A stretch of 64,000 bases of DNA from Rugalucina vietnamica (GCA_964017185.1 OZ024875.1:32683456-32747455); one strand, 5' to 3'. Shown: positions 57,501 to 64,000, counted from the first letter of the stretch. Made by a program: numbers and translations. The notes: generated from the sequence alone by a model not told the origin.

Positions 57501-60500
57501 ACCAAGATGGCCGCCGCGCCCATATATGGTAAAAACCACTCAAAAATCTTCTTCTCCAGAACCGGCAGGCTGATTTTCACGAAACTTGGTATGCAGCATT
57601 TGGGACTCCAGACCATCATAGTTTGATAAAATGATGACCCTAGGATGACCTTGACCTATTTTACGGCAAGGTCAATTTTGGAAACATAGGCTTTTACATG
57701 GGAAAAAGTGAAAACAATGGATATTTTGTAAACTAAATGCAGCCTGAGACCTGAAAAGTGGTAGATGCAAACAACTAATAGAGTAGATGAAGGTATGTGA
57801 TTAATTTAGGTCAAGGTCAATTTTGGAAACATAGGCAAACATGGAAACATGAAGAAAAGTGACAACTAGGTCTCAGGTAAGCGTTTATAGGACCAATGAG
57901 CCTATGGTAACTATTGCAGCCATAGACCTGAAACATTACCAAGATGGCCGTCATACCCAGATAGGGTAAAAAAAAAGAGAAAAAATTCTCTTTGTCCAGT
58001 GACTGTACTTGTTAACTCTCAGGTGAGCGATTGTTGCCCTTGGGCTACTTGTTTTAGATAAAATTACCGGTAACTGTAGTTGATAATCGAAAAAAGAAAT
58101 GTTAATAAATGAGCCGCCCCATGGGAAAACCAACAATCTGCAGATGTGAAAACAAAGGCACAGATCAGCTTCGCAGTAACTGCGAAGCTGATCAGCACCT
58201 TTGTTTTCACTACACGGACAGTACAACTCCTACTTTCTAAATCCAAAAGTTTAAGTCTCTAGCCATCTTCTGTGCTTGTAAAGCCCGGTTTGTGTCGGAT
58301 CTGTTCAGAAACCACATTGTTTGTTTTCCCACGAGGCAGCTCAAATCTTTTGTCCATTTCAGAAATGCCCTAGGCCATAAGATTGTTGGCTGTCCTGTTT
58401 GTATTGAGGATAAGAAATACGAGAGAAATGCCCTGATGTTTAATGTGTGTTTTGTGTTCGACTCATCAGCTCGACTGACACATATCTATGGACAAGCAGT
58501 GAAGAAATTGGCGACATATCTAACTCAACTTGAGGTTTGTAAACATTGACTATACACTACACCATCTGTCAGTCAAAATACACACTCACCAGTACATTTT
58601 ATATAATGACAAATATCCAGAACATTTAAATGCATGTAGCTTATTCTTAATACATGTTACATGTATGTTTAATTTTGTGTAAACGAATACATTATTTTTT
58701 GCTTATCCTTGATTTAAATGAGAGGCCGAGGGATAGTATAAATCACCTTTGGTCAATCTTTAAATGTATCCTTGTTACAGGGTTACAAACCTGGCCCATA
58801 AAAAATTTTCGTGCTCAACTCAGCTGAGCATGAAATTTAAACTGCTCATAAATGACAAAATAACCCAAATAAATTGAAATTTCAGATTGAGATCACCAAA
58901 GCCAGTATTTATCCTGCTTATAAATGTTAAAATGCCAACAGTTGTTAGCATTTTAACATTTATGAACAGGATAAATTTTAGTCTCAGCTGAGCTGAGAAT
59001 GAAAAAAGTTGTATAATCTCTGGGCCTGGTCCACCTGTACACCTGTCTGTTACAACCACAAAAAGTGAGTGTAGGTTTGAAGTTTTTGAACGACACATCA
59101 ATTTTGAACCCAAAGACACTGATCAGTCACATGGTCACTATATGTCAGCTGATCTTCACCTTTGCTTTTTTATATGCAAAGATCATGCTTTCTTATAATG
59201 AGATGATATTGTCATCACATGCATGTTATATTTATGTACAGCATAGTCATACACATACTTTCAGTTTCAGTTGAAGAAAGAACTCAATAATCAATTTATG
59301 TCTGATATAAAACATTGGCATTTCACAAGTACCCACAATTTTTCAGCTTGAAAACTCCTTCCTGTCTGACGAGAAGAAGAAAGAAAGCATACCCCAGTTC
59401 CTGAGAGAAGTTCTCATAAAACTTAATGACAGAGGAAGTTGCAGGCTGTTCATGGGTAAGGATGGTCAGGATCAAGCATGGCTTTTATATATGTCCCCCC
59501 AACCGAAGGTGGGGGACAAATTGTTTTTGATGCGGATCCCGTCGGCGTCTGCGTCCGCGTCTGCGTCTGCTTAGCTTCTTTCCGACGCGATATCTTTTGA
59601 ACCAGTGGATAGATTTTGACCAAACTTGCATAGATACATGGTTGGGAAGGGGGAAAGAGTTGATTAGATTTTGGTGACCTTGACCTAATTTTCAAGGTCA
59701 CCAGCCCATGATCGAATTAGGTTTTCTGACATGATATCTTCTGACAAATGAATGGATTTTGACCAAACTTGCACAAGAGCATTGTTGGGAGGATGCTCAG
59801 TTGATTAGATTTTGGTGACCTTGACCTAATTTTCAAGGTCAGGAGTCCATAAAAACTGTTGAAATTAGTCTGTCCAACGCAATATCTTGTAAACCAATTG
59901 ATGGATTTTGACCAAACTTGCACAGAAGCATTGTTTAGAGGAGGCTCAGAGTTGATTAGATTTTGGTGACCTTGACCTAATTTTCAAGGTCACGAGTCCA
60001 TAAAAAATGTTGAAATTAGTCTTTCCAACGCGATAACTTGTAAACTAATCGATGGATCTTGACCAAACTTGCACAGAAGCATTGTTGCGAGAAGGCTCAG
60101 AGTTGATTAGATTTTGGTGACCTTGACCTAATTTTCAAGGTCACGAGTCCATAAAAAATGTTGAAATTAGTCTTTCCAAAGCAATATCTTGTAAACCAAT
60201 CGATGGATTTTGACCAAACTTGCACAGAAACATTGTTGGGAGGAGGCTCAGAGTTGATTAGATTTTGGTGACCTTGACCTAATTGTTAAGGTCACGAGTC
60301 CATAAAAAATGTTGAAATTAGTTTTTCCGATATGGTATCTTGTAAACTAATTGATGGATTTTGACCAAACTTGCACAGAAACATTGTTGGGAGGAGGCTC
60401 AGAGTTGATAAGATTTTGGTGATCTTGACCTAATTTCCAAGGTCACTAGTCAAAAACTGTTGAAATTAGTCTTTCTGACGCGATATCTTGTAAACTAATT

Positions 60501-63232
60501 GATGGATTTTGACCAAACTTGCACAGAAGCATTGTTGGGAGGAGGCTCAGAGTTGATAAGATTTTGGTGACCCTGACCTAATTTCCAAGGTTCATAACTG
60601 TTGAAATTAGTCTTTCGGACGTGATAACTTGTAAACCAATTGATGGATTTTAAACAAACTTGCACAGAAGCATTGTTGTGAGGAGGTTCAGAATTTTAGA
60701 CAGGGTCCAAAACTAGTTTAAACTACCACACCTTACAGAACAAGATGGGCATGGTGTCTTCCATAGAAAAGCTTCATATCACAAGGTAACTACACTTCAA
60801 TTACTAAATGGTTGGGGGGACATTGTTTTCCTCAGAAAACACTGTTTTAATTATATGAGCCCAATCACAAGAAAAAGGGCCTGGGGGGTTTCCAACCAGG
60901 TTGGACACAAACTGGCATCTACAGTCAGAAAATAGGGCTAGATACTTGAAATTTTGGATTTAAGTAGAAAAGGAACTATACTTTTAATCTAAAGAAATTA
61001 AGCACTGATCAGCTGATTTGGGACTTTGTTCTTTCATATGTAAAAAGCCAGTTTTCCCATGATGCAACAGATATTATACTGGATCTCAGCTATTTAATGG
61101 ACACAAATACAATAAATCAAAACAAAATGCAAACTGACATGCATGTATGTCAATGCTTTCAAAATGTAACATTGTACAAAATAACATGTCTCGAGTAAAC
61201 AACCAAGGTCAGTTATTTTATACCAATATGACCCTCTAAGTGACCTTGTTAGGCAAATTATTTTGCTCAAATTCTAAGTTTCTACAGATGAGTCATGCAC
61301 TATCCACCTGAAGGTTTCCCAGGTTATTGAGGACCCCCACCCCGTACAGGACCATGATGTACCCATCTTTCTGGGCAAGAAAACTCAGTTCAACAGCAAC
61401 TCTTGGGACCTTACCACACAACAGGTACTTGATGAGCCGTGAGACAAGAAAAATGGTCTTCGGGGTTTCCGACCAAGTCCGACACAATTTGGCCTGTACA
61501 GTCACAGAAGCAGGCTAGAGACTTGAAATTTTGGCTATTGGTAGAAGAGGAATTACACTATCCGAATAGCAAAAACAAAGGAGCTGGTCAGCTGTGCAGT
61601 TGCTGCACAGCTGATCTGCGCCTTTCTATTGCGCATATGCAAAAATCTGGTTTTCTCATGATGCGGCTCAAATTATAGATTTGGCAGGAAGGAAATTCTT
61701 CATGCATAATATAATTAGATTTTGAAATACAAAAATGATGTCTGTGAATACATATCACCCACTATATAACGTTAGTGTTATAGAGATGTTGTGTTTAACT
61801 CTAGACATGCACATATTTAGGGAGCATGGTGGCTTTGTGTAGGACTCTAAATCAAGAGATCCCAAGTTAGAACCCTGCTCCACAGGGTAGAGACCTTGAG
61901 CAAGACCCAGTTTATCTCCATAGGATTGCTGCAATTTACACTAATGTCCTTCTATTCATCTTAAGGTGATACCCTACATAGATGGTTTCAACCACGTTGC
62001 TAAAGTAGCTGCAGAAGCTGATATTGAGATAAATCTAGTCAAGGCATGCCTACAAAATTTACTGTAAGTACCATTGCGACAACTTGCTCATGCAATATAC
62101 AGAGATTTTTTTTTTCATTTGTAAAAATTGAAAATTTCATTGGAAGAAAATTGATATCTGTAATATTTTTGCTCAAAACATAGATTGTGGGTACACATAA
62201 GAACCACCTCGCCAAGGCAGTTATAATGAGTTCCCACAATTTATGATTTGGATTAAAAATACAAAAATAAGAAAAAATTGTAAACTCCTGTACACCCGCG
62301 TTTCACTACATAAAAGTGGTGGGTAAGGGTGTATTTATTCCATGGACGTGTTTTCCTGATGTATGGAATTGCTTTTGTGGAAGAAGGTAAGAAGCTGCGT
62401 AAATTTAATCTGACTTATTTCATACTCTGACTTTAAAGATTGGTAACTTAAAGGTAAAGTGTAGGACTCAGAATTGAGAGGCCCTGGGTTTGATCCCTTC
62501 TACTTTATTGTGTCCCTATGCGAAAAGTGAGCCACCTCGTGGGAAAACCAACAATGTGGTGTCCGAACAGGTCCGACACAAACCGGCCTGTACAAGTACA
62601 GAAAAGAGCTAGAAACTTGAAATTTTGGATATAAGTAAAAGAGGGATTGTACTATTTGAGTAGCGAAAACAAAGGCGCTGTTCAACTTCGCGGTTACCGC
62701 GAAGCTGATCTGCGTCTTTGTTTTCGCCTATGCAGATTGTTGGTTTTCCCATGAGGCGGCTCAAATATGTACGCCCCATAGTCATTAGGAAAACTTGCTC
62801 TTGCAATATAAAGAGATTTGGATCAAAAAGAAAGAAAAATAGGTATACCCTTGCATACCCCAGTTTTTCTATATAAAAGTGGTGTTAAAGGGGATATAGA
62901 ATTTACAGACATGTTTTACTGATGACTGGAAATACCCAGGAAGTACTGGTTTTATTTCAGGCATGTCTATCAAGTTGTTGATTAGAAATCAGATATGTTA
63001 CTTCAAAGAGAGGTTGCTTGAAATTTATCTATTCATCTTGCTATTTATTATAACAAACATAACTTCTCTGTACAGTCACAGAAGATAGATTTTAGGTTTA
63101 GGAGGTAGAGGAATAGTATAATCGATACAGTAACAGTGGATTAAGTAAATTGTTCTGTTAATGACGTTTATTGCAATGCTTCTTTTTCTTTTCAGACATT
63201 TTGGTGTAATTACTATTATCTCAATTTTCCAG
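42518..63232 (+). CDS. NPRL2: NPRL2, GATOR1 complex subunit (partial, exons 1-7)
   Basis: Seven exons join in phase: 42518-42598, 53215-53306, 58363-58534, 59347-59455, 61288-61424, 61966-62063, 63196-63232 (726 nt, 242 codons). The product matches NPRL2, the subunit that with NPRL3 and DEPDC5 forms GATOR1, the lysosomal GTPase-activating complex for RagA/B that turns TORC1 off when amino acids are short. The N-terminus holds the family signature [16 protein letters not shown], then [13 protein letters not shown] and [16 protein letters not shown]. The Arg in KKYERNA (residue 79 here) aligns with human Arg78, the catalytic arginine finger. Human NPRL2 is about 380 residues, so roughly 140 C-terminal residues lie past the window edge. 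Introns are 0.3-10.6 kb and filled with repeats. I see no frameshift or premature stop in these exons. Identification is from memory of the family and the splice structure; confidence is high. Confidence 0.93.
42599..43067. other. NPRL2 intron 1, 5' part
   Basis: No repeat or alternative exon that I can support. CCATGCTCATTAATGTTGG and AT-rich DNA only. Confidence 0.4.
43068..43420. repeat. Inverted repeat in NPRL2 intron 1
   Basis: GGGTTCCACTTCATTCCACT (43098) and AGTGGAATGAAGTGGAACCC (43371) are exact complements. The pairing continues outward through T-rich/A-rich flanks and inward to TGTAGGCAA. It would fold into a long hairpin in the pre-mRNA; probably a MITE. Confidence 0.72.
43952..45950. 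mobile_element. 2-kb Tc1/mariner-like element with no transposase
   Basis: CAGGATGTTAAGAAAGTTCG and CGAACTTTCTTAACACCCTG are inverted ends (27 bp paired with one mismatch), flanked by TA at both sides (43950-43951, 45951-45952). The 2-kb interior is AT-rich with no open frame of note, and it houses a second inverted-repeat element. It lies in NPRL2 intron 1. Confidence 0.85.
44364..44981. mobile_element. Nested MITE with about 55-bp inverted ends
   Basis: CAGTCAGGGACAAAACCTGA and TAGGTTTTGTCCCTGACTG form long inverted ends that continue through ACAAGTTATAAAAAAATAAC. AATAG is repeated on both sides (44359-44363, 44982-44986), a 5-bp target duplication. It sits inside the mariner-like element. 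Confidence 0.85.
45953..46490. other. NPRL2 intron 1 stretch with unrecognised open frame
   Basis: The frame from 46148 ([20 protein letters not shown] and onward) has fairly coding-like composition up to about 46270 but no domain I recognise. Its 3' part resembles 34810-34870, so it is more likely repeat sequence. Confidence 0.3.
46490..46740 (+). mobile_element. LINE 5' leader fragment, internally deleted
   Basis: It matches 37748-37880 and then 38250-38345, skipping about 370 bp between them: GACACTTTTATTACCAGC, GAGCCGGTAAAGATCATTCG, CACGTGCCGCATTA, GAAGATTGTATTCGGAAAC, TTTTCTTGCAATG. Confidence 0.5.
46741..48180. other. NPRL2 intron 1 stretch, no gene
   Basis: AT-rich with CACAATATGGCGGTGGATCG at 47850 and CGACCATTTTGAATCGCC-like sequence at 47636. 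Nothing else supportable. Open frame 46859-47194 has no domain. Confidence 0.35.
48180..48400 (+). pseudogene. LINE reverse transcriptase C-terminal remnant (copy 2)
   Basis: The frame reads [35 protein letters not shown] and [29 protein letters not shown] followed by a short tail is the usual C-terminus of CR1/Jockey-like reverse transcriptases, where [10 protein letters not shown] also occurs. Only the last 60 or so codons are left. It lies inside NPRL2 intron 1 in sense orientation. Confidence 0.7.
48418..48625 (+). mobile_element. Small palindromic element (TTCGCTACCTG family), copy 2
   Basis: Same element as at 2434-2643. The left end has decayed to TTCGTTACCT, the right end is AGGTCGCGAA. 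GTTCGCTACCTG and CAGGTAGCGAAA arms are clearer here. Confidence 0.6.
48663..49450 (+). mobile_element. Palindromic-core MITE split by the piggyBac-like MITE
   Basis: The left part (TTGCAATATACAGAGATTTT) stops at 48694, and the right part resumes at 49210 with AAAAGTTGTGAAAAATG, the decayed core GAACTGCCTCAGCAAGGTGG and AGGTATACCCCTGTAAACCC. It is the ortholog of 2684-2950. Confidence 0.75.
48695..49209. mobile_element. piggyBac-like MITE
   Basis: CCTTTAGCATGCTG and CAGCATGCTAAAGG are perfect 14-bp inverted ends, flanked by TTAA on both sides (48691-48694, 49210-49213). The matching site in the other duplication copy (near 2706-2716) has a single TTTTTAAAG, an empty target. TTAA duplication and CCY-starting ends fit piggyBac. 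The interior has no transposase and repeats GACCGCAGTCGCCT near the right end. Confidence 0.88.
49682..49960 (+). mobile_element. Palindromic-core MITE private to copy 2
   Basis: ATTACAAAAACTTGTCCATG to ACGGACATGTTATCCTGATG. In copy 1 (3676-3690) ACTTACCCAGCTTG is uninterrupted. No clear target duplication beyond CC. Core GAATCTAGGCGGTTC has lost one arm. Confidence 0.75.
50314..53019 (+). mobile_element. AGCTCACC-ended element with CCATGCCCCTGG core units
   Basis: Ends TTAGCTCACCAGAGCCGAAG and CAGGTGAGCTACAGG then hairpin AGGACCAATGGTCCT and CTTG. Units of about 370 bp contain CTCCATAGACTTACAATGGG, GGTTGCCATGGCAACATA and TTCTTCTCTGAAACCAC. It holds a TATACCCTCGG element (50433-51571). Removing it restores CTATTT joined to TTCTTATT without duplication. 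Confidence 0.8.
50433..51571 (+). mobile_element. TATACCCTCGGC element with terminal hairpin
   Basis: ATTATACCCTCGGCATTTAT and its hairpin partner GCCGACGGGTATATAG open it, followed by a GTTCGTTCGTTAGTTCG tract. It has about four units with GGGGCTAGAGGTCAAAATCT and CCCTATAGGGTTTGC, and ends CGGGGGTATACGTGCCTC with a hairpin to AAGGCAC. The plan (hairpin, simple tract, tandem units, hairpin) is the same as in the AGCTC families. Confidence 0.7.
53215..53306 (+). CDS. NPRL2: NPRL2 exon 2
   Basis: The acceptor is TTTTAG after a T-rich stretch and the donor is ACTGT followed by GTAAGT, a perfect consensus. The 92 nt encode [17 protein letters not shown] and then [13 protein letters not shown], leaving two bases that combine with the first A of exon 3 to give Val. 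The exon is followed with no gap by a 67-bp tandem array derived from its own 3' end. Compared with the array units, the exon differs at six codons over the shared 21, all synonymous (TTC/TTT, GCA/GCC, TTA/TTG, ACG/ACT, TAC/TAT, CCA/CCG). Confidence 0.93.
53307..53846 (+). repeat. 67-bp minisatellite made from NPRL2 exon 2 plus its splice donor (copy 2, 8 units)
   Basis: Units begin with TTGATGCC at 53313, 53380, 53447, 53514, 53581, 53648, 53715 and 53782, an exact 67-bp period. Each unit is exon-2 coding sequence ([20 protein letters not shown]) followed by the donor GTGTAAGT. The last unit has a short deletion. The array sits directly at the 5' end of NPRL2 intron 2, so the transcript carries nine near-identical 5' splice sites in a row. 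In the NPRL2 reading frame each unit hits TAA straight after the LITV codons. Units carry variants such as CATAATAGG in place of CAGACTAGG. Confidence 0.96.
53876..54160 (+). mobile_element. Palindromic-core MITE
   Basis: GTCATTACAAAAACTTGCCC to CACGGACATGTTTTCCTGAT. Core GAACCACCTCACTGAGGCAG. The flank TCAAATAATCATATTTTATG with GAAAGTTTTGT appears on both sides (53852, 54166), a direct repeat of about 35 bp, far longer than a usual target duplication. Confidence 0.75.
54366..58051 (+). mobile_element. Large AGCTCACC-ended chimeric element in NPRL2 intron 2
   Basis: It starts TTAGCTCACCTGAGCCGAAG, then has GGTTGCTATGGCAAC core units like those at 31464-34438 (to about 56800), then GATGGCCGCC units like those at 35814-37006, and ends CAGGTGAGCGATTGTTG with the hairpin GCCCTTGGGC then TACTTG. 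So two subfamilies are fused. The AGCTCGCC element 54666-56187 is nested inside. Confidence 0.8.
54666..56187 (+). mobile_element. AGCTCGCC element, nested, mixed cores
   Basis: Ends TTAGCTCGCCTGCACGAAGT and GCTGTCCTGCGACAGCTCTTA. The first 900 bp are a different set of about five units of 170 bp with CTTGCATATGGCTTCTCCTC and GTGACCTTGACCTATATTTC; the rest are the usual TGACCTTGAGGTCAAGGTCA units. The empty sequence TTGTTTTTACATAAATG exists in the paralog at 33549, and removal gives exactly that with no duplication. Confidence 0.85.
58109..58346 (+). mobile_element. GAGCCGC MITE abutting NPRL2 exon 3
   Basis: ATGAGCCGCCCCATGGGAAA to TTTTCCCACGAGGCAGCTCAA. Its central palindrome AGCTTCGCAGTAACTGCGAA with GCTGATC flanks is intact. 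It ends 16 bp before exon 3. Confidence 0.85.
58363..58534 (+). CDS. NPRL2: NPRL2 exon 3 (arginine-finger exon)
   Basis: The acceptor is CCATTTCAG and the donor is GAG followed by GTTTGT, a weak donor. The 172 nt encode [35 protein letters not shown] and the helix [11 protein letters not shown]. The conserved Arg of YERNAL is present. A GAGCCGC-type MITE ends only 16 bp upstream of the exon, so the branch point of this intron probably lies inside the MITE. Confidence 0.93.
58535..59346. other. NPRL2 intron 3
   Basis: No gene. GCCAACAGTTGTTAGCATTT sits in an inverted repeat: CTGCTTATAAATGTTAAAATG (58915) pairs with CATTTTAACATTTATGAACAG (58949). AGCTGAGCATGAAATTTAAA near 58820 and its complement-like AGCTGAGCTGAGAATG near 58985 extend the symmetry to about 180 bp, probably an old MITE. 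Confidence 0.5.
59347..59455 (+). CDS. NPRL2: NPRL2 exon 4
   Basis: The acceptor is ATTTTTCAG and the donor is ATGG followed by GTAAGG. The 109 nt encode [18 protein letters not shown] and [18 protein letters not shown], matching the block after TTLE in vertebrate NPRL2. It ends in phase 1, and the leftover G completes an Asp codon with exon 5. A composite repeat starts about 35 bp after the donor. Confidence 0.9.
59490..60823 (+). mobile_element. TATGTCCCCCC element with 150-bp tandem units
   Basis: ATGTCCCCCCAACCGAAG folds back to GGTGGGGGACAAATTG, followed by a GTCTGCGTCCGCGTCTGCG tract. About eight units of 150 bp follow, each with GATTTTGACCAAACTTGCAC, AGCATTGTTGGGAGGAGGCT and GTGACCTTGACCTAATTTTC. 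It ends GGTTGGGGGGACAT. It lies in NPRL2 intron 4, about 35 bp from the exon 4 donor. Confidence 0.82.
60854..61070 (-). mobile_element. GAGCCGC MITE, degraded
   Basis: ATGAGCCCAATCACAAGAAA and GTTTTCCCATGATGCAAC mark the ends. Interior has GTTGGACACAAACTGGC and AGCACTGATCAGCTGATTTG. Confidence 0.65.
61288..61424 (+). CDS. NPRL2: NPRL2 exon 5
   Basis: The acceptor is TTTCTACAG and the donor is CAG followed by GTACTT. The 137 nt encode (D)[18 protein letters not shown], the conserved HDVPIFL and [11 protein letters not shown]. In vertebrate NPRL2 the same positions read DESNTIHLKV and QWDLTTQQ. A reverse-oriented GAGCCGC MITE begins about 6 bp after the exon end, just past the splice donor. 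Confidence 0.93.
61431..61673 (-). mobile_element. GAGCCGC MITE abutting the NPRL2 exon 5 donor
   Basis: GATGAGCCGTGAGACAAGAA to GGTTTTCTCATGATGCGGCTCAAAT. It starts 6 bp after the end of exon 5, so only GTACTT separates them. Confidence 0.85.
61818..61960 (+). mobile_element. tRNA-derived SINE remnant before NPRL2 exon 6
   Basis: GGGAGCATGGTGGCTTTGTG (A-box-like), AGATCCCAAGTTAGAACCCT (B-box-like), then GACCTTGAGCAAGACCCAGT. It runs to within a few tens of bases of the exon 6 acceptor. Confidence 0.55.
61966..62063 (+). CDS. NPRL2: NPRL2 exon 6
   Basis: The acceptor is CATCTTAAG and the donor is ACT followed by GTAAGT. The 98 nt encode [20 protein letters not shown] and [12 protein letters not shown], matching the ILPYIDGF..ISAEADVELNLV region of vertebrate NPRL2. 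It leaves two bases (CT). A SINE remnant lies just upstream, and a palindromic MITE begins about 8 bp after the exon end. Confidence 0.92.
62072..62362 (+). mobile_element. Palindromic-core MITE abutting the NPRL2 exon 6 donor
   Basis: CATTGCGACAACTTGCTCAT begins 8 bp after the exon end, right after GTAAGTAC. Core GAACCACCTCGCCAAGGCAG, then GACGTGTTTTCCTGATGT at the end. Confidence 0.82.
62455..62526 (+). mobile_element. SINE fragment cut by a MITE
   Basis: GTGTAGGACTCAGAATTGAG, GCCCTGGGTTTGATCCCTTC (B box) and TTGTGTCCCTATG are the SINE middle; the sequence is cut by the next MITE. Confidence 0.55.
62527..62766 (-). mobile_element. GAGCCGC MITE, well preserved
   Basis: TGAGCCACCTCGTGGGAAAA to TTTTCCCATGAGGCGGCTCA, with core CTTCGCGGTTACCGCGAAGC. 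Confidence 0.85.
62783..62928 (+). mobile_element. Palindromic-core MITE, core deleted
   Basis: TTAGGAAAACTTGCTCTTGC runs straight to GGATCAAAAAGAAAG and AGGTATACCCTTGCATACCC, ending ACAGACATGTTTTACTGATG. Confidence 0.7.
63070..63126 (-). mobile_element. GAGCCGC MITE fragment near exon 7
   Basis: CTGTACAGTCACAGAAGATA and GGAGGTAGAGGAATAGTATA match the outer half of the family on the minus strand. It lies about 70 bp before the exon 7 acceptor. Confidence 0.5.
63196..63232 (+). CDS. NPRL2: NPRL2 exon 7 (last exon in window)
   Basis: The acceptor is TTCTTTTCAG and the donor is CAG followed by GTAAGA. With the two carried-over bases the 37 nt encode [13 protein letters not shown], matching LLYYGVVTLVSILQ in vertebrate NPRL2. 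The exon that should begin with the YSNVY-like sequence is not in the remaining 770 bases, so the gene continues off the right edge. Confidence 0.88.
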
Positions 63233-63261
63233 GTAAGACTTATTTAGGTGGATATTTTGTT

Positions 63262-63480
63262 GCGATCTCCGTTGGGAGATCGCATATATAGTTGATCAAG
63301 ATCAGAACGTGGGGCTTAATCGACCACTGAGGTCACACTAAACACCGTAATATACTGTCGGGGTCCGTGGAAAAACCCCAAACACCAGAGTCTTTTCGGT
63401 CTGTGGTTATCGCCGTGTCATACAGTGAAAATAGTGCTGAGAGATCGCAAGCATTTTAGAAACGCTTATACTTGTTAGAC
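63262..63480 (+). mobile_element. GCGATCTCC hairpin element in NPRL2 intron 7
   Basis: GTTGCGATCTCCGTTGGGAG with GATCGCATATATAG forms a terminal hairpin like those of the AGCTC families. GAGAGATCGCAAGC near 63440 is the inverted partner at the other end. Short, with no tandem core. Confidence 0.5.
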
Positions 63481-63740
63481 ATAATGATCACAAAATCTCG
63501 CCCATGTGTTGAACAAATGTTTTGCGTCTTTGAAAATAAAAAAAAAATCATTCTTGGCATTTTCAATGTTTTTCCTCAAAACATTGATTGTGGGTTCAAG
63601 TTAGAATGGCATCACCGAGTTGGTTCTAAGAAGTACCCAAAATCTATGTTTTGGAGCAAATTTAAGAAAAACTGTGTGACCATGTACACCCCAGTTCTGC
63701 TATATCAGAGTGGGGTTTCAGTGGGTGAACATTACACAGA
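63481..63740 (+). mobile_element. Palindromic-core MITE, degraded, cut by a GAGCCGC MITE
   Basis: TCTCGCCCATGTGTTGAAC, AACATTGATTGTGGGTTCAA, decayed core, ACCATGTACACCCCAGTTCT, then TACACAGA where the next MITE begins; its GACATG end is missing. Confidence 0.7.
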
Positions 63741-63980
63741 TATGAGCCGCCTCATGGGAAAACCAACAATTTGCATATGCGAAAACAAAGGCGCAGATCA
63801 GCTTCGCGGTAACCGCGAAGCTGATCAGCGCCTTTGTTTTCGCTACACGGATAGTACAATCTCTCTACTTCCTAAATACGAAATTTCATGCTTCTACTGT
63901 CTTCTGTGACTGTACAGCCTGATTTGTGTCGGACCTGTTTGGAAGCCACATTGTTGGTTTTCCCTCGAGGGGGCTCATAT
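63741..63980 (+). mobile_element. GAGCCGC MITE, near-perfect central palindrome
   Basis: TATGAGCCGCCTCATGGGAA to TTTTCCCTCGAGGGGGCTCATAT. The core GCGCAGATCAGCTTCGCGG pairs with CCGCGAAGCTGATCAGCGC around a GTAA-type centre. Confidence 0.88.
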
Positions 63981-64000
63981 GTTGTCCTGATAATATCTTA

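Noticed and set aside
57951..58246. Minus-strand frame with [20 protein letters not shown] as a gene
   Set aside because: The same peptide recurs in all GAGCCGC MITE copies; it is translation of the MITE's inverted ends and core.

Overview
This is a 64 kb piece of animal nuclear DNA, AT-rich and crowded with transposable elements. The spliced gene NPRL2, the tyrosine-recombinase (Crypton-type) remnant, a CR1-type LINE with a 2A motif, and dispersed repeats that open with AGCTCACCTG or AGCTCGCCTG together suggest a bivalve mollusc, probably a clam-like species. The species call is inference; the gene calls rest on splice sites and protein similarity recognised by eye, with no database search.

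The main gene is NPRL2 (GATOR1 complex subunit) on the + strand. Seven coding exons can be placed between 42518 and 63232, each with matching phases and GT-AG boundaries. They encode 242 codons, about two thirds of the protein; the rest lies beyond the right edge. Introns are stuffed with mobile elements, several lying within 2-35 bp of a splice site. Exon 2 (53215-53306) runs directly into a minisatellite of eight 67-bp units. Each unit is a copy of the 3' part of exon 2 together with its GTAAGT splice donor.

The left end of the window (1 to about 7650) is a second, broken copy of the NPRL2 intron 1/exon 2 segment (48250 to about 53880). It has a frameshifted exon 2 (4829-4919) and a longer 67-bp array (18 units, split by a transposon). 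Comparing the two copies gives empty sites for several insertions: a MULE-like element with a 9-bp duplication in copy 1, and a piggyBac-like MITE at TTAA plus a nested Helentron-like element in copy 2.

Between the two copies lie: a 187-bp satellite (about 12460-13900), a decayed C2H2 zinc-finger gene (14510 to about 15900), a minus-strand Crypton-like gene fragment (19293-21731) with a TA-flanked MITE in its intron, tRNA-derived SINEs, many MITEs, large composite repeats with terminal hairpins (29945-34438, 35814-37006), and a truncated LINE (about 37740-40570) whose first protein carries a 2A-like motif and PHD-type zinc fingers.

The most unusual items are the exon-derived splice-donor minisatellite in two duplicated loci, the clustering of MITEs against NPRL2 splice junctions, the evidence from empty sites that AGCTC-type elements insert at TT without target duplication (Helentron/HINE-like), and the recurrence of nuclear-receptor-like TGACCTTGAGGTCAAGGTCA palindromes across unrelated repeats.
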